Shown: positions 9,082 to 17,015, counted from the stretch's first letter. The stretch is 55,473 bases of DNA from a bacterium (GCA_021806615.1 JAJZRB010000007.1:1-55473), one strand, 5' to 3'. Translations and numbers: made by a program. The notes: generated by a model from the letters alone, not told the origin.

Positions 9082-9711
9082 ATGGGCAGAAATATTGAAA
9101 ATAAATGCGAGCAGTGCCGCCGTAGCGGTGAAAAGCTTTTTTTGAAAGGTGAACGTTGCTATACGCCGAAATGCGCGATTATCAAGCGCAACTACGCGCC
9201 GGGTTTCCATGGCCCGAAAGGCCGCAAGCGTTTGAGCGATTATGGCTCTCAGCTCGCGGAAAAACAGAAAGCGAAGAAATTCTACGGCTTATTTGAAAAA
9301 CAATTCCGGCTGACTTTTGAAAAAGCCGCTAAGAAATCGGGCGATGCTGGCAAGAATTTTTTGCGCGCCTTAGAGATGCGGCTGGATAATGTCGTTTATC
9401 GCTTAGGCTGGGCGACTTCCCGCGCCGCCGCTCGTCAGCTCGTCAACCATGGCCATTTTACCGTTAACGGACGTAAGACTGATATTGCTTCATTCGCGGT
9501 TAAACCCGGTCAGTTGATCAAGCCGAAAAAAAGTAGCGAGACCAGCCCCTATTTTAAGAATATCATGGAAAATTTGAAGAAGGCGGATCGCCCGAGCTGG
9601 TTGAATTTAGACCAATCTAATTTAAGCGCTAAAGTCTTGCATGAACCGGTAGACAGCGACTTGCCGCAGAATTTAAACGTCCAGGTTATAATTGAATACT
9701 ACTCAAAATAA
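9082..9711 (+). CDS. rpsD: Ribosomal protein uS4, zinc-binding form
   Basis: 209 residues. Primary 16S rRNA binder of the 30S body. The N-terminus keeps a four-cysteine zinc site (CEQC near residue 9 and C-x4-C in GERCYTPKCAI). The S4 RNA-binding domain follows (residues about 95-160, MRLDNVVYRLGWATSRAAAR). In E. coli uS4 represses its own operon. A GC-rich hairpin lies just downstream, before rpoA. Confidence 0.96.
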   Translation: MGRNIENKCEQCRRSGEKLFLKGERCYTPKCAIIKRNYAPGFHGPKGRKRLSDYGSQLAEKQKAKKFYGLFEKQFRLTFEKAAKKSGDAGKNFLRALEMRLDNVVYRLGWATSRAAARQLVNHGHFTVNGRKTDIASFAVKPGQLIKPKKSSETSPYFKNIMENLKKADRPSWLNLDQSNLSAKVLHEPVDSDLPQNLNVQVIIEYYSK

Positions 9712-9721
9712 TAAAACATCA

Positions 9722-9748
9722 GGCCTGCGCGATTCTAATCCGCGGGCC
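9722..9748 (+). promoter_or_regulatory. GC-rich hairpin between rpsD and rpoA
   Basis: GGCCTGCG (9722-9729) pairs with CGCGGGCC (9741-9748), 8 bp with one G-T pair. It is not followed by a T run, so it is not a terminator. It could protect the mRNA, be a processing site, or set rpoA translation. Confidence 0.45.
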
Positions 9749-9760
9749 GGATAAACTTTT

Positions 9761-10591
9761 ATGCAAAACATAGCTTTGCCAAAAAAAATCGAATTCAAAA
9801 CCGGCAGCGATCCTAAAGAGGGGGTAATCACGGTTGAACCATTATTTCCCGGTTATGGAATGACCCTGGGCAATTCCTTGCGCCGCGTACTTTTATCATC
9901 CTTGCCGGGAGCCGCAGTTATCGGCGTCAAGATAAAAGGAGCCAGTCATGAGTTCATGGCTCTGCCGCAGATCAAAGAAGATGTCCTGGAAATCATCCTG
10001 AATTTAAAACAGCTGCGCCTGCAGATCTTTACCGAAGAAGAAGTCCGTTTAGAATTGAAAGTCAAAGGCAAGAAGACGGTGACGGCGGGCGATATTGTCA
10101 AGAATTCTTTGGTGGCTATCAAGAACCCGGAGTTAGTTCTAGCGCATATCACCGATGAGGGCGGTAGCCTGGAGGTGGAGATCACCGTGAAGGAGGGGCG
10201 AGGCTATAAATTAGCGGAAGGCTCAAAGAAGGATAACCGCGAGATCGGTTATATTGAGATAGATTCGGTTTTTTCTCCGGTGACCCTGGTTAGCATCAAT
10301 GTGGAAAATACCCGTGTCGGTAAGATGACTAATTGGGATAAGCTCAGTTTGAATGTCAAGACGGATGGCACGATTACGCCGGAAGAAGCCTTTAATGAAG
10401 CGGTAAAGATCTTGGTGAATCAATATACCTCTTTCTTGCCGCAGAGCCGGACGGCTGAAAATAAGGTTTCCGATGAAGCCGCGGAATCAGAAATATCCTC
10501 TGAAGAGGAGGCGCCGAGCGAAGAAGCCGCTAAATCCGATAAGAAAGAAAAGAAAGAAAAAAAAGAAACTAAGAAGAAAACGAAAAAATAA
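9761..10591 (+). CDS. rpoA: RNA polymerase alpha subunit, lacking the C-terminal domain
   Basis: Residues 1-226 form a complete alpha N-terminal domain, which dimerises and docks beta and beta-prime (PLFPGYGMTLGNSLRRVLLS; ending KILVNQYTSFL). Usual alpha has about 80 further residues that form the DNA- and activator-binding C-terminal domain. Here they are replaced by a 50-residue Glu/Ser then Lys tail ending in KKTKK. The stop is clean and rplQ follows 16 nt later. UP-element recognition and class I activation through alpha should therefore be absent. Confidence 0.95.
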   Translation: MQNIALPKKIEFKTGSDPKEGVITVEPLFPGYGMTLGNSLRRVLLSSLPGAAVIGVKIKGASHEFMALPQIKEDVLEIILNLKQLRLQIFTEEEVRLELKVKGKKTVTAGDIVKNSLVAIKNPELVLAHITDEGGSLEVEITVKEGRGYKLAEGSKKDNREIGYIEIDSVFSPVTLVSINVENTRVGKMTNWDKLSLNVKTDGTITPEEAFNEAVKILVNQYTSFLPQSRTAENKVSDEAAESEISSEEEAPSEEAAKSDKKEKKEKKETKKKTKK

Positions 10592-10607
10592 TTTGTAAAT
10601 AAAAGTT

Positions 10608-10958
10608 ATGCGTCACAGAAATAAAAATAAGATCCTGGATCGGAAAAAGGCGCCGCGAGAACTGATGTTGCGCAATCTGGCTTCCAGTATCTTATTATAC
10701 GAAAAAGTGAAGACGACTAAGGCTAAGGCCGCCGCCGTCCGCCCGTTAGTTGAACGGTCGATTACGGCCGCTAAGATCGGTAATTTAACGGCTCGCCGCG
10801 GCTTGCTCAAAGTACTACTTCAGAAGAACGCGGTCAAAAAATCCCTGGAAGTGTTGGGCGTCCGTTATCAGAATCGTCCGGGCGGTTATACCCGGATCAT
10901 TAAATTAGGGACGAGAGCCGGAGACGGGGCAGAGATGGTCCAGATTGAATTAGTATAA
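10608..10958 (+). CDS. rplQ: Ribosomal protein bL17
   Basis: 116 residues. 50S protein near the exit tunnel. It begins MRHRNKNKILDRKKAPRELM and has the LLYEKVKTTKAKAAAVRP motif, ending in the GGYTRIIKLGTRAGDGAEM block. Usual position directly after rpoA. Confidence 0.96.
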   Translation: MRHRNKNKILDRKKAPRELMLRNLASSILLYEKVKTTKAKAAAVRPLVERSITAAKIGNLTARRGLLKVLLQKNAVKKSLEVLGVRYQNRPGGYTRIIKLGTRAGDGAEMVQIELV

Positions 10959-10963
10959 ATAAT

Positions 10964-11320
10964 ATGAAAAATATTGAAAGAAAACTACATCAGATTGACG
11001 CGGCCGATCAGACCGTCGGACGTTTGGCGACCAAAATCGCCAATTTACTGCGCGGCAAGCATAAGCCGGAATTCGTGCCGCATTTGGATTTGGGGGACAT
11101 CGTCTCCGTCAAGAATATTTCCCAGCTGAAGTTTACCGGCAAGAAATTAGACCAGAAGCAGTATCATCATTTTTCCGGTTACTTGGGCGGTTTGAAGAGC
11201 AAAAAAATGTCGGATATATTCGCCAAGAATCCGGGAGATATCCTGTACCGCGCGGTGCGTGAGATGCTGCCGCCGACTAAATTGCGAGTCGCCCAGCTCA
11301 AAAGACTAATCATTAAATAA
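10964..11320 (+). CDS. rplM: Ribosomal protein uL13
   Basis: 118 residues, somewhat shorter than the usual 140 or so. Early-assembly 50S protein. Key blocks are QTVGRLATKIANLLRGKHK near the N-terminus, KLDQKQYHHFSGYLGGLK in the middle, and the C-terminal VREMLPPTKLRVAQLKRL. It is paired with rpsI, as nearly everywhere, and the two are separated by a single base. Confidence 0.96.
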   Translation: MKNIERKLHQIDAADQTVGRLATKIANLLRGKHKPEFVPHLDLGDIVSVKNISQLKFTGKKLDQKQYHHFSGYLGGLKSKKMSDIFAKNPGDILYRAVREMLPPTKLRVAQLKRLIIK

Positions 11321-11321
11321 T

Positions 11322-11852
11322 ATGGCAGAAAAAAAAGTAAAAGCAGTCAAATCTAAAAAACCGGTCGCTAAGGATATCCTGATCACCGAGGTGCCGGCTG
11401 AAGCGCCAGAGGAAATGATAGAGGAAGAAAAAGATTGGGCCAAGAATGAAACGGCGGAATTTTCCGGTAAATATATCAAGGCTGTCGGACGCCGCAAGCA
11501 GGCCGCGGCTAAAGTACGTTTATACGAAGGCGGCAAGGGCGTTATCATGGTTAATGGCCAGCGGGCCAGCGAATATTTTCCTGGTGAAGGCTATAATCTT
11601 ATCGCCCAGCCTTTGAAAGTGACCGGCCATAATCGTGATTTTAATTTTTCCGTCCTGGTATCCGGCGGCGGCAAACAGGGACAGATCGGAGCCGTCCGCT
11701 TAGGCATCAGCCGCGCTTTATTAGCTTATGATCCAGAGACTAAAGAAGCTTTGAAAGTCAATGGTTTCTTGACCCGCGATCCGCGCCAAGTGGAAAGGAA
11801 GAAACCGGGTTTGAGAAAGGCGCGCAAAGCCCCGCAATGGAGCAAGCGCTAA
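11322..11852 (+). CDS. rpsI: Ribosomal protein uS9 with N-terminal extension
   Basis: 176 residues against about 130. The core begins near residue 50 (YIKAVGRRKQAAAKVRLYEG) and ends with the basic tail RKARKAPQWSKR that touches P-site tRNA; the usual end is KR. Residues 1-49 are a charged, acidic low-complexity extension. Last gene of the alpha operon, followed by a strong terminator. Confidence 0.95.
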   Translation: MAEKKVKAVKSKKPVAKDILITEVPAEAPEEMIEEEKDWAKNETAEFSGKYIKAVGRRKQAAAKVRLYEGGKGVIMVNGQRASEYFPGEGYNLIAQPLKVTGHNRDFNFSVLVSGGGKQGQIGAVRLGISRALLAYDPETKEALKVNGFLTRDPRQVERKKPGLRKARKAPQWSKR

Positions 11853-11886
11853 GCGTTTTACGCCGTTATTACGTTTTTATATATTC

Positions 11887-11914
11887 AAAAAGCACTTTTC
11901 CAGAAGTGCTTTTT
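11887..11914 (+). terminator. Terminator of the alpha operon
   Basis: AAAAAGCACTT (11887-11897) pairs perfectly with AAGTGCTTTTT (11904-11914), 11 bp with a 6-nt loop, and more T follow. It stands 35 nt after the rpsI stop. Confidence 0.9.
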
Positions 11915-11933
11915 GTTATTTTCGGGAGCTTTC

Positions 11934-11942
11934 TGATATAAT
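11934..11942 (+). promoter_or_regulatory. Extended -10 promoter of prfB, predicted leaderless
   Basis: TGATATAAT: extended -10 TGn plus perfect TATAAT (11937-11942). The prfB ATG is at 11949, exactly where transcription should start. No separate -35 is needed for an extended -10. Confidence 0.7.
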
Positions 11943-11948
11943 TTAAGC

Positions 11949-13043
11949 ATGGAAGCTATTATTAAAAAATTAGAAGATCTGCGGGAACGCTTTTTACGGA
12001 CGAAAGCGCTTCTAGATATTGATCGGAAGAAAGAAGAAGAGCATGAATTGCGGCTCCAGATGTCGGAGCCGGATTTTTGGCATGACCGGACAGCGGCTGT
12101 CCGGCACGGGCAAAAGGCGGAAGAATTAGCCACGGAAGTAAGAGAGTGGCTGGAATTAGGAGATGAGATCAGGGAAGCGGAGGAAATAAGCGCTCTTGCC
12201 CAGAACGAAGATAACAATGATCTGACCGAAGAATTGCATAAAAAATATGAAGAATTGGAAAAAAAATTTTTTCATTTGGAATTTTTTTCTTTATTCTCCG
12301 GCCGCTACGACCGCGATAATGCCTTAGTCGCCATCCATGCCGGGACTGGCGGGGTAGACGCCCAGGATTGGGCGCAGATTCTGGAAAGGATGTATTTGCG
12401 TTTTAGCGAGCGTCAAAATTGGCGCACCGAGACATTAGACCGGAATTATGGCAACGAAGCGGGCATCAAGAGCGTGTTTTTCCGGGTGACCGGCGCTTGG
12501 GCTTATGGCTATCTCAAAAGCGAGAACGGCGTGCATCGTCTTTTGCGTAATTCGCCGTTCGATGCCGACGGCGCCAGGCATACTTCATTCGCGCTGGTTG
12601 AAGTCATCCCGGAGATAAAAGACGACGGAACGATCATTATTAGGGATGAAGATTTGCGCATCGACGTTTTCCGTTCCAGCGGTCCGGGCGGCCAGAGCGT
12701 TAATACTACCGATTCGGCAGTACGTATCGTCCATTTGCCGACCGGCCTGACGGTTTCTTGCCAGAGCGAGAGATCGCAGCACCAGAATAAGGAAAACGCT
12801 TTGAAGATTCTACGGACTAAATTATACCAATTAGCTCTGGCCGAAAAAGAAGCCGAAGAACGGAAATTGAAAGGCGATATACAGAAGGCAGAATGGGGAC
12901 GGCAGATTAGATCCTATTTCTTATATGGCAATCGCCTGATAAAAGACCATCGCACCGATTTTGAAACTTCTGATATTGACGGCGTCTTGGACGGCGCTTT
13001 AGAGCCGTTCATGGAAGCTTATTTGAAATGGCTGAAGGAGTAG
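11949..13043 (+). CDS. prfB: Peptide chain release factor RF2
   Basis: 364 residues. Terminates translation at UGA and UAA. It carries the stop-codon recognition tripeptide SPF (in HRLLRNSPFDADGARHTSF) that marks RF2, and the catalytic GGQ in SSGPGGQSVNTTDSAVRI. The frame is continuous from the ATG, so the programmed +1 frameshift that controls RF2 in many bacteria is absent. The presence of RF2 agrees with UGA being a stop here. Confidence 0.95.
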   Translation: MEAIIKKLEDLRERFLRTKALLDIDRKKEEEHELRLQMSEPDFWHDRTAAVRHGQKAEELATEVREWLELGDEIREAEEISALAQNEDNNDLTEELHKKYEELEKKFFHLEFFSLFSGRYDRDNALVAIHAGTGGVDAQDWAQILERMYLRFSERQNWRTETLDRNYGNEAGIKSVFFRVTGAWAYGYLKSENGVHRLLRNSPFDADGARHTSFALVEVIPEIKDDGTIIIRDEDLRIDVFRSSGPGGQSVNTTDSAVRIVHLPTGLTVSCQSERSQHQNKENALKILRTKLYQLALAEKEAEERKLKGDIQKAEWGRQIRSYFLYGNRLIKDHRTDFETSDIDGVLDGALEPFMEAYLKWLKE

Positions 13044-13078
13044 AGACCCTTTATCTTTTCTTAATATCTTATTTTATA

Positions 13079-13109
13079 AAATACCATTATTTATCATGAT
13101 GGTATTTTT
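13079..13109 (+). terminator. Terminator-like hairpin abutting the comEC start codon
   Basis: AAATACCAT (13079-13087) pairs with ATGGTATTT (13099-13107), followed by T to 13109. The comEC ATG is at 13110. Read simply it ends prfB transcription; if comEC is transcribed from upstream, it is a leader hairpin. Confidence 0.7.
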
Positions 13110-14504
13110 ATGTTGAAAGCCCGGGTTTTTAAGGCTGGATATCGCCTGACTCCGGCCAAGATTTTATTTTTCTTCAATATATCATTGATCTTTTTTATTT
13201 TCCTTCTCGGCTTAGATTCGAAGGCTTTCCGTCCGGCCGTAACTCCGCGGGATTTAGCCTATTATAACGGCCAGTTCTTGAGTCTCTCCGGCCGTGTCTG
13301 CGAAGAAGCCGATCTTGACTATAAGAGCCGGCGGCTGACGGTCTGCGTAGACGGCGAGACATCCGGCCAGGTTCTCGTGACGACCAATCTATATCCGGTT
13401 TATGATTACGGCGATTTTTTGAAAGTCAGCGGGGAATTGCGGCCGCCGCCGGCCATTAGCGGCTTTGACTATGCCGCTTATTTGGCACGCTATGATATTT
13501 ATTCCGTGATGTATTATCCGAAAATAGAAAGAGAGCTCGGACGCTTGGCTTATCCGCAGTATGTTTATCGCGGCCTCTTGAATTTCAAGCAGTATATCAA
13601 AGGCCTGGTCGATTCCAGTTTGCCCGAACCGGAGGCCGGTTTGGCAGACGCGCTTCTGCTCGGCTATCGCCGGACCGTCATGAGGGAAGACTTGGATATT
13701 TTCGCGCGGGTCGGTCTAAGCCATATGATCGCTATTTCCGGCTCGCATATCACGATCCTGAGCGCTATGATCGTCAATTTTGTCCTGATGCTCGGCTTCA
13801 GCCGGAAGCGCTCGCTCCGCTTGGTCTTTATTTTTTTGGTGATTTACCCGCTGATTACCGGTTTGGCCGCTTCCGCCGTCCGGTCGGCCCTGATGGGCGG
13901 ACTAGCTTTTTTAGCGTTCTATCACGGACGCTCTAGCTCTCTTATCAAAGCTCTAGCCTTTTCGGGCGCTCTGATGCTCGCCTTGAATCCCCGGCTTCTG
14001 CGCGACGATATCGGTTTCCAATTATCATTTCTCGCTATCCTGGGCATTATTTATCTTTATCCGATAGGCGAAAGGTTTACGCGGCGAATTTTGGATAAGC
14101 TGGGCTGGAAGCGGCGACTGAAACAGGCGATCAAGATCTTCTTGGACACGGTCAATCTGACCCTAGTCTCTCAGATCGTTATCCTGCCGGTGGCTCTGAT
14201 CAATTTCAAGCAGCTATCCCTGATCGCGCCGCTAGCCAATGTCTTGGTACTCTGGACCTTCCCCCTGCTTCTAGCCTCGCTCATTATCAGCGTTGGCCTG
14301 AGCGCCTTTCTTCCCACCGCCAGTATTCTATGGTTTTTGCTAGCCCACCTATTGTTGAGGTATATTTTTGTCGTATCGGATTTTCTTGCGCGCCCTGGTT
14401 GGGCAGCGGTGGAGATATCAAATTTTACTTGGTTAGGCGGGGCGGTATATTATTTGATCTTGGCGTTGGCCGTAATAGTGTTTAGGAAGATATCAAAGAT
14501 TTGA
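13110..14504 (+). CDS. comEC: ComEC/Rec2-type DNA uptake channel, short form
   Basis: 464 residues. Inner membrane channel that takes up single-stranded DNA during competence. An N-terminal membrane helix pair is followed by a soluble OB-like DUF4131 region (about 50-140) and then the competence domain with the hallmark GLSHMIAISGSHITILSAM (about 205-225) and many helices. It stops after the last helix and lacks the C-terminal metallo-beta-lactamase nuclease domain of full-length ComEC. Retained ComEC with type IV pili is common in this radiation. The T run of the preceding hairpin touches its ATG. Confidence 0.88.
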   Translation: MLKARVFKAGYRLTPAKILFFFNISLIFFIFLLGLDSKAFRPAVTPRDLAYYNGQFLSLSGRVCEEADLDYKSRRLTVCVDGETSGQVLVTTNLYPVYDYGDFLKVSGELRPPPAISGFDYAAYLARYDIYSVMYYPKIERELGRLAYPQYVYRGLLNFKQYIKGLVDSSLPEPEAGLADALLLGYRRTVMREDLDIFARVGLSHMIAISGSHITILSAMIVNFVLMLGFSRKRSLRLVFIFLVIYPLITGLAASAVRSALMGGLAFLAFYHGRSSSLIKALAFSGALMLALNPRLLRDDIGFQLSFLAILGIIYLYPIGERFTRRILDKLGWKRRLKQAIKIFLDTVNLTLVSQIVILPVALINFKQLSLIAPLANVLVLWTFPLLLASLIISVGLSAFLPTASILWFLLAHLLLRYIFVVSDFLARPGWAAVEISNFTWLGGAVYYLILALAVIVFRKISKI

Positions 14505-14529
14505 CTATAATTTAAAATCGTGTTAATAT
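14501..14529 (+). promoter_or_regulatory. Promoter of the AcrVA2-like gene
   Basis: -35 TTGACT (14501-14506), 17 bp, extended -10 TGTTAATAT with hexamer TAATAT (14524-14529). Transcription should start near 14536, leaving a 93-nt leader that contains a CGATATCG palindrome. Confidence 0.65.
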
Positions 14530-14616
14530 ATGTAGCTTATCGTTCTTTAATATTTTTCGTGCCAGCCTCGATATCGGCGCGGCTTAATTAGAAATCAAAG
14601 AATACTAAAATAAATA

Positions 14617-14624
14617 AAGAGGTG
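14617..14624 (+). promoter_or_regulatory. Ribosome binding site of the AcrVA2-like gene
   Basis: AAGAGGTG four bases before the ATG at 14629. It is notable because nearly all neighbouring genes show no Shine-Dalgarno sequence. Confidence 0.7.
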
Positions 14625-14628
14625 AATC

Positions 14629-15810
14629 ATGTTCAAGATACCAAGACTGGAACAAGCTCTGCTTCTGGTAGAAGAGACTGCTCAGGATTTCCGGGCAATC
14701 TGGCAAATACAATTCAATGAGGGCAAGGTTACTCCTGGCCCCAATGGATTAGCTGTTAATCAACGGAAGTTCCGGAATTATCTGCTGAGTCTTAAGGATG
14801 AGGCCAACTCGCCTGATTTTCAGATTAGCGAAGATTTTTTATTCCCTGATATGGCGGACGAATATTTCGGTGCTATAACCGGGATAAATATCGATCTCGC
14901 AAATTGGATGGCGAAGTCGCGCCGGGTCTATAGCTTATCCGCTACAATGGCGGCGCAGCTCGCCCTGACTCCGGTTGATAATGTAACCTGGGCTGATGTC
15001 AGACTGCCGTTTGATGCGTTCGCTATAAGCTTGGAAGAGCCGATAACGACCAGATCGGGTAAGATTTTCGACTTCGTGATAGTTGCCAAGATCAAGGTTG
15101 ATGGCCAGGAATATTTGGTTTTTGATCTGCTATCTCCGGAGTTAAGGCACTTCCGCCGGCAAAGCGCGTATGAACGCAAGCTGATCGAACGCTTGATCAA
15201 GCGGAAAGAATATTATCGAGCCCTGCAGAAGATCGATTCGCATCGACAATCGATCCTACGAAGCTTGGATAATACTGAAATTAATAGCCGTTTCCTGATT
15301 GCGACCGACATGCTCGGCAACCAGCCTATCCACGCTTCTCTGGCACTACTGTTTAATATTTCCAAAGCATCCATGTCGGAGGTGCGCTCAATACCGCGCC
15401 GATCCGCTGATCCAGAGGAGTTTACGGAGTGGGATGAAGCCGCCAATATAGTCTGCGGCCTCTGCCTGTACTTAGCGCAGAATTCTCGCTATATTCCGTA
15501 TCCCGATCAGAAACCGTCTGCAGATTACCAGCCATTCCGTAGTGGGCGGCCTGACTACTCAGCCGTCAGTTCTGTCGAAGATATCTGCAGCGTTGCCAAT
15601 GAGACTGTCCTTACCGTCAGCGAGATGAATATCATAAGGATGGCACAGGGGAGGACTTTTGAGATGTCTCCGCATTTCCGTAGAGGGCACTGGCGTACAA
15701 CCTTAGTCGATGGCGAAAAAAAGATCACCTGGATCCATCCGACGCTGGTGCGGGCGGATCGCCTGCTTCCGGGCACCTTGCCGGGCGGATTAGTCCAAAA
15801 ATTGGAATAA
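14629..15810 (+). CDS. AcrVA2-like domain protein, function unknown
   Basis: 393 soluble residues. The C-terminal block PHFRRGHWR (348-356), followed by ITWIHPTLV (W368), matches the C-terminal signature I recall from anti-CRISPR AcrVA2 (PHIRRGHW... then RW-P-V). A mid-protein strand-rich part (DVRLPFDAF at 123, then FDFVIVAKI) and the CGLCLYLAQNSRY helix also fit that family's layout. AcrVA2 itself blocks Cas12a production in Moraxella phages, but relatives are widespread in bacteria and plasmids with unknown roles, so no anti-CRISPR activity should be assumed. It has its own promoter, Shine-Dalgarno sequence and terminator, so it is an independent unit between comEC and rpmB, possibly acquired. 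Confidence 0.6.
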   Translation: MFKIPRLEQALLLVEETAQDFRAIWQIQFNEGKVTPGPNGLAVNQRKFRNYLLSLKDEANSPDFQISEDFLFPDMADEYFGAITGINIDLANWMAKSRRVYSLSATMAAQLALTPVDNVTWADVRLPFDAFAISLEEPITTRSGKIFDFVIVAKIKVDGQEYLVFDLLSPELRHFRRQSAYERKLIERLIKRKEYYRALQKIDSHRQSILRSLDNTEINSRFLIATDMLGNQPIHASLALLFNISKASMSEVRSIPRRSADPEEFTEWDEAANIVCGLCLYLAQNSRYIPYPDQKPSADYQPFRSGRPDYSAVSSVEDICSVANETVLTVSEMNIIRMAQGRTFEMSPHFRRGHWRTTLVDGEKKITWIHPTLVRADRLLPGTLPGGLVQKLE

Positions 15811-15815
15811 AACAA

Positions 15816-15846
15816 AAAACCGTTTCTACTCGATAGAAACGGTTTT
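15816..15846. terminator. Bidirectional terminator between convergent genes
   Basis: AAAACCGTTTCTA (15816-15828) pairs with TAGAAACGGTTTT (15834-15846), 13 bp with a 5-nt loop. T runs flank both sides, stronger on the minus strand, so it serves both the AcrVA2-like gene and rpmB. Confidence 0.9.
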
Positions 15847-15875
15847 AAAATTGCTGAAACTAGATATAAAAATCC

Positions 15876-16100
15876 TTAAGCTTTCGTGGCATTGGTTTTG
15901 AGCGCCGGCTTCCTCTTAGCCTTCACTCTTTTAGGCTTATCTATAGTCCTCAGGCAAGAAGTGCAGAGCTTGACCTTGCTTCCTTCAATAGTCCTGGCTT
16001 GCAAATTGATATTTTGCCTTTTCAGGGTTTTGATCTTAGAGTGGGATCGGCTCGCCCCTTTAGTCGCGCTACGTCCGCACAAATCACATTTTTTTGCCAT
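15876..16100 (-). CDS. rpmB: Ribosomal protein bL28
   Basis: 74 residues on the minus strand. It starts MAKKCDLCGRSATKGASRSH, the standard bL28 start with a CxxC, then QNINLQA and a second CTSC pair, so it is the zinc-binding form, and ends in a basic tail. The frame continues 17 codons upstream, but those codons would pass through a leader hairpin, so the ATG at 16100 is chosen. Stand-alone gene, divergent from the M50 protease gene. Confidence 0.94.
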   Translation of the reverse strand: MAKKCDLCGRSATKGASRSHSKIKTLKRQNINLQARTIEGSKVKLCTSCLRTIDKPKRVKAKRKPALKTNATKA

Positions 16101-16121
16101 ATTATCAGTATTTAAAATTAG

Positions 16122-16142
16122 ATTCCCGCCATCGGCGGGAAT
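16122..16142 (-). promoter_or_regulatory. Leader hairpin of rpmB
   Basis: ATTCCCGCC (16122-16130), ATC loop, GGCGGGAAT (16134-16142): a perfect 9-bp stem between the rpmB promoter and its start. No T run follows on the minus strand, so it looks like a leader or repeat element, not a terminator. Confidence 0.5.
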
Positions 16143-16163
16143 AGTAGTCAAATTAACGGTTTT

Positions 16164-16192
16164 ATCTTAACAGTATTTTTAAAATTAATCAA
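16164..16192 (-). promoter_or_regulatory. rpmB promoter
   Basis: On the minus strand: -35 TTGATT (16192-16187), 17 bp, extended -10 TGTTAAGAT with hexamer TAAGAT (16169-16164). Confidence 0.65.
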
Positions 16193-16196
16193 GCTG

Positions 16197-16205
16197 TGTT
16201 ATAAT
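16197..16205 (+). promoter_or_regulatory. Extended -10 promoter of the M50 protease gene
   Basis: TGTTATAAT: extended -10 with perfect TATAAT (16200-16205), transcription start near 16212, 33 nt before the ATG. It is back to back with the rpmB promoter. Confidence 0.65.
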
Positions 16206-16244
16206 TCTATTAGTTAAATGTAAATTTTCGCGTATTATCTAAAT

Positions 16245-16856
16245 ATGTCACAAGAATTAAGTATAACTTTCGAGATCATCATCCTTATTTTTTCCGCGAT
16301 CGCCCATGAATATATGCATGGTTGGGCCGCTTTCCATTTAGGCGATCCGACCGCTAAGAACGCCGGCCGCCTGACTCTTAATCCTTTAGCTCACCTGGAA
16401 TGGTTCGGTTCTTTCTTCCTGCCCCTGGTCATGGTGATAAGCCAGATGCCATTTGTCTTCGGTTGGGCTAAGCCGGTGCCTTATAACCCCTTCAACTTAA
16501 AAGATCAAAAATATGGCGATGCCAAGGTGGCTGCGGCCGGACCTTTGACTAATCTTATTATCGCGATATTCTTCGGCTTATTTTTACGATTTTTTCCATT
16601 TTTTAATCTTAATTTTTCTAGCCTTATCGCGGTTATCGTTTATATTAACTTAATATTAGCCGTTTTTAATTTAGTGCCGATTCCGCCTTTAGACGGTTCT
16701 AAGATCTTGGCCACCTTTTTAGCGCCTGGCTTGCGGGCGCGGTATCTCAGCCTAGAGAGAGCCGGTTTTGTCCTTATTATCTTATTCGTGATGCTGGCTG
16801 GCAGCCTGATCATACCGGTAGTAGATTTCTTGTTCCGAGTCATCGTCGGAGCTTGA
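16245..16856 (+). CDS. Site-2 protease family (M50) membrane metalloprotease
   Basis: 203 residues with about five membrane helices. The zinc motif HEYMH (H21, E22, H25) lies in the first helix, and the second ligand aspartate is in PIPPLDGSKI (D150), the usual M50 LDG motif. It also has the FGWAKPVPYNP loop seen in the compact bacterial members of the family. No PDZ domain. Such enzymes cleave membrane-bound substrates within the bilayer; its target is unknown. It has its own promoter and no partner gene. Confidence 0.88.
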   Translation: MSQELSITFEIIILIFSAIAHEYMHGWAAFHLGDPTAKNAGRLTLNPLAHLEWFGSFFLPLVMVISQMPFVFGWAKPVPYNPFNLKDQKYGDAKVAAAGPLTNLIIAIFFGLFLRFFPFFNLNFSSLIAVIVYINLILAVFNLVPIPPLDGSKILATFLAPGLRARYLSLERAGFVLIILFVMLAGSLIIPVVDFLFRVIVGA

Positions 16857-16922
16857 TTTCCTTTAGCTTATTTTAGCCACGGAAACTCAGGGAAGCCGAG
16901 AAAATATTGGCTGAAAAGCATC

Positions 16923-16965
16923 TTGACTTATATTTTATATTTTGTTAAATTGAATCCAGTATAAA
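16923..16965 (+). promoter_or_regulatory. Upstream promoter region of the str operon
   Basis: Two overlapping candidates: TTGACT (16923-16928), 16 bp, TTAAAT (16945-16950) preceded by TG; and TATAAA (16960-16965). Either would put transcription before the hairpin at 16983, which would then sit in the rpsL leader. Confidence 0.4.
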
Positions 16966-16982
16966 AGCAGTATTCTAAAGAC

Positions 16983-17004
16983 ATCCTGAATATTCAGGAT
17001 TTTT
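16983..17004 (+). promoter_or_regulatory. Terminator-like hairpin just before rpsL
   Basis: ATCCTGAATATTCAGGAT is an 18-bp perfect palindrome (16983-17000) followed by TTTTT. It ends 12 nt before the rpsL ATG. It either ends upstream transcription or attenuates the str operon. Confidence 0.65.
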
Positions 17005-17009
17005 ATAAT
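17004..17009 (+). promoter_or_regulatory. -10 element of rpsL, predicted leaderless start
   Basis: TATAAT (17004-17009) inside the T run of the hairpin, then 6 nt, then ATG 17016, exactly the leaderless spacing seen at murB and prfB. Confidence 0.5.
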
Positions 17010-17015
17010 ATTATT

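Noticed and set aside
11949-12030. Programmed frameshift in prfB
   Set aside because: The frame is continuous from the ATG through the GGQ motif; no in-frame UGA near codon 25.
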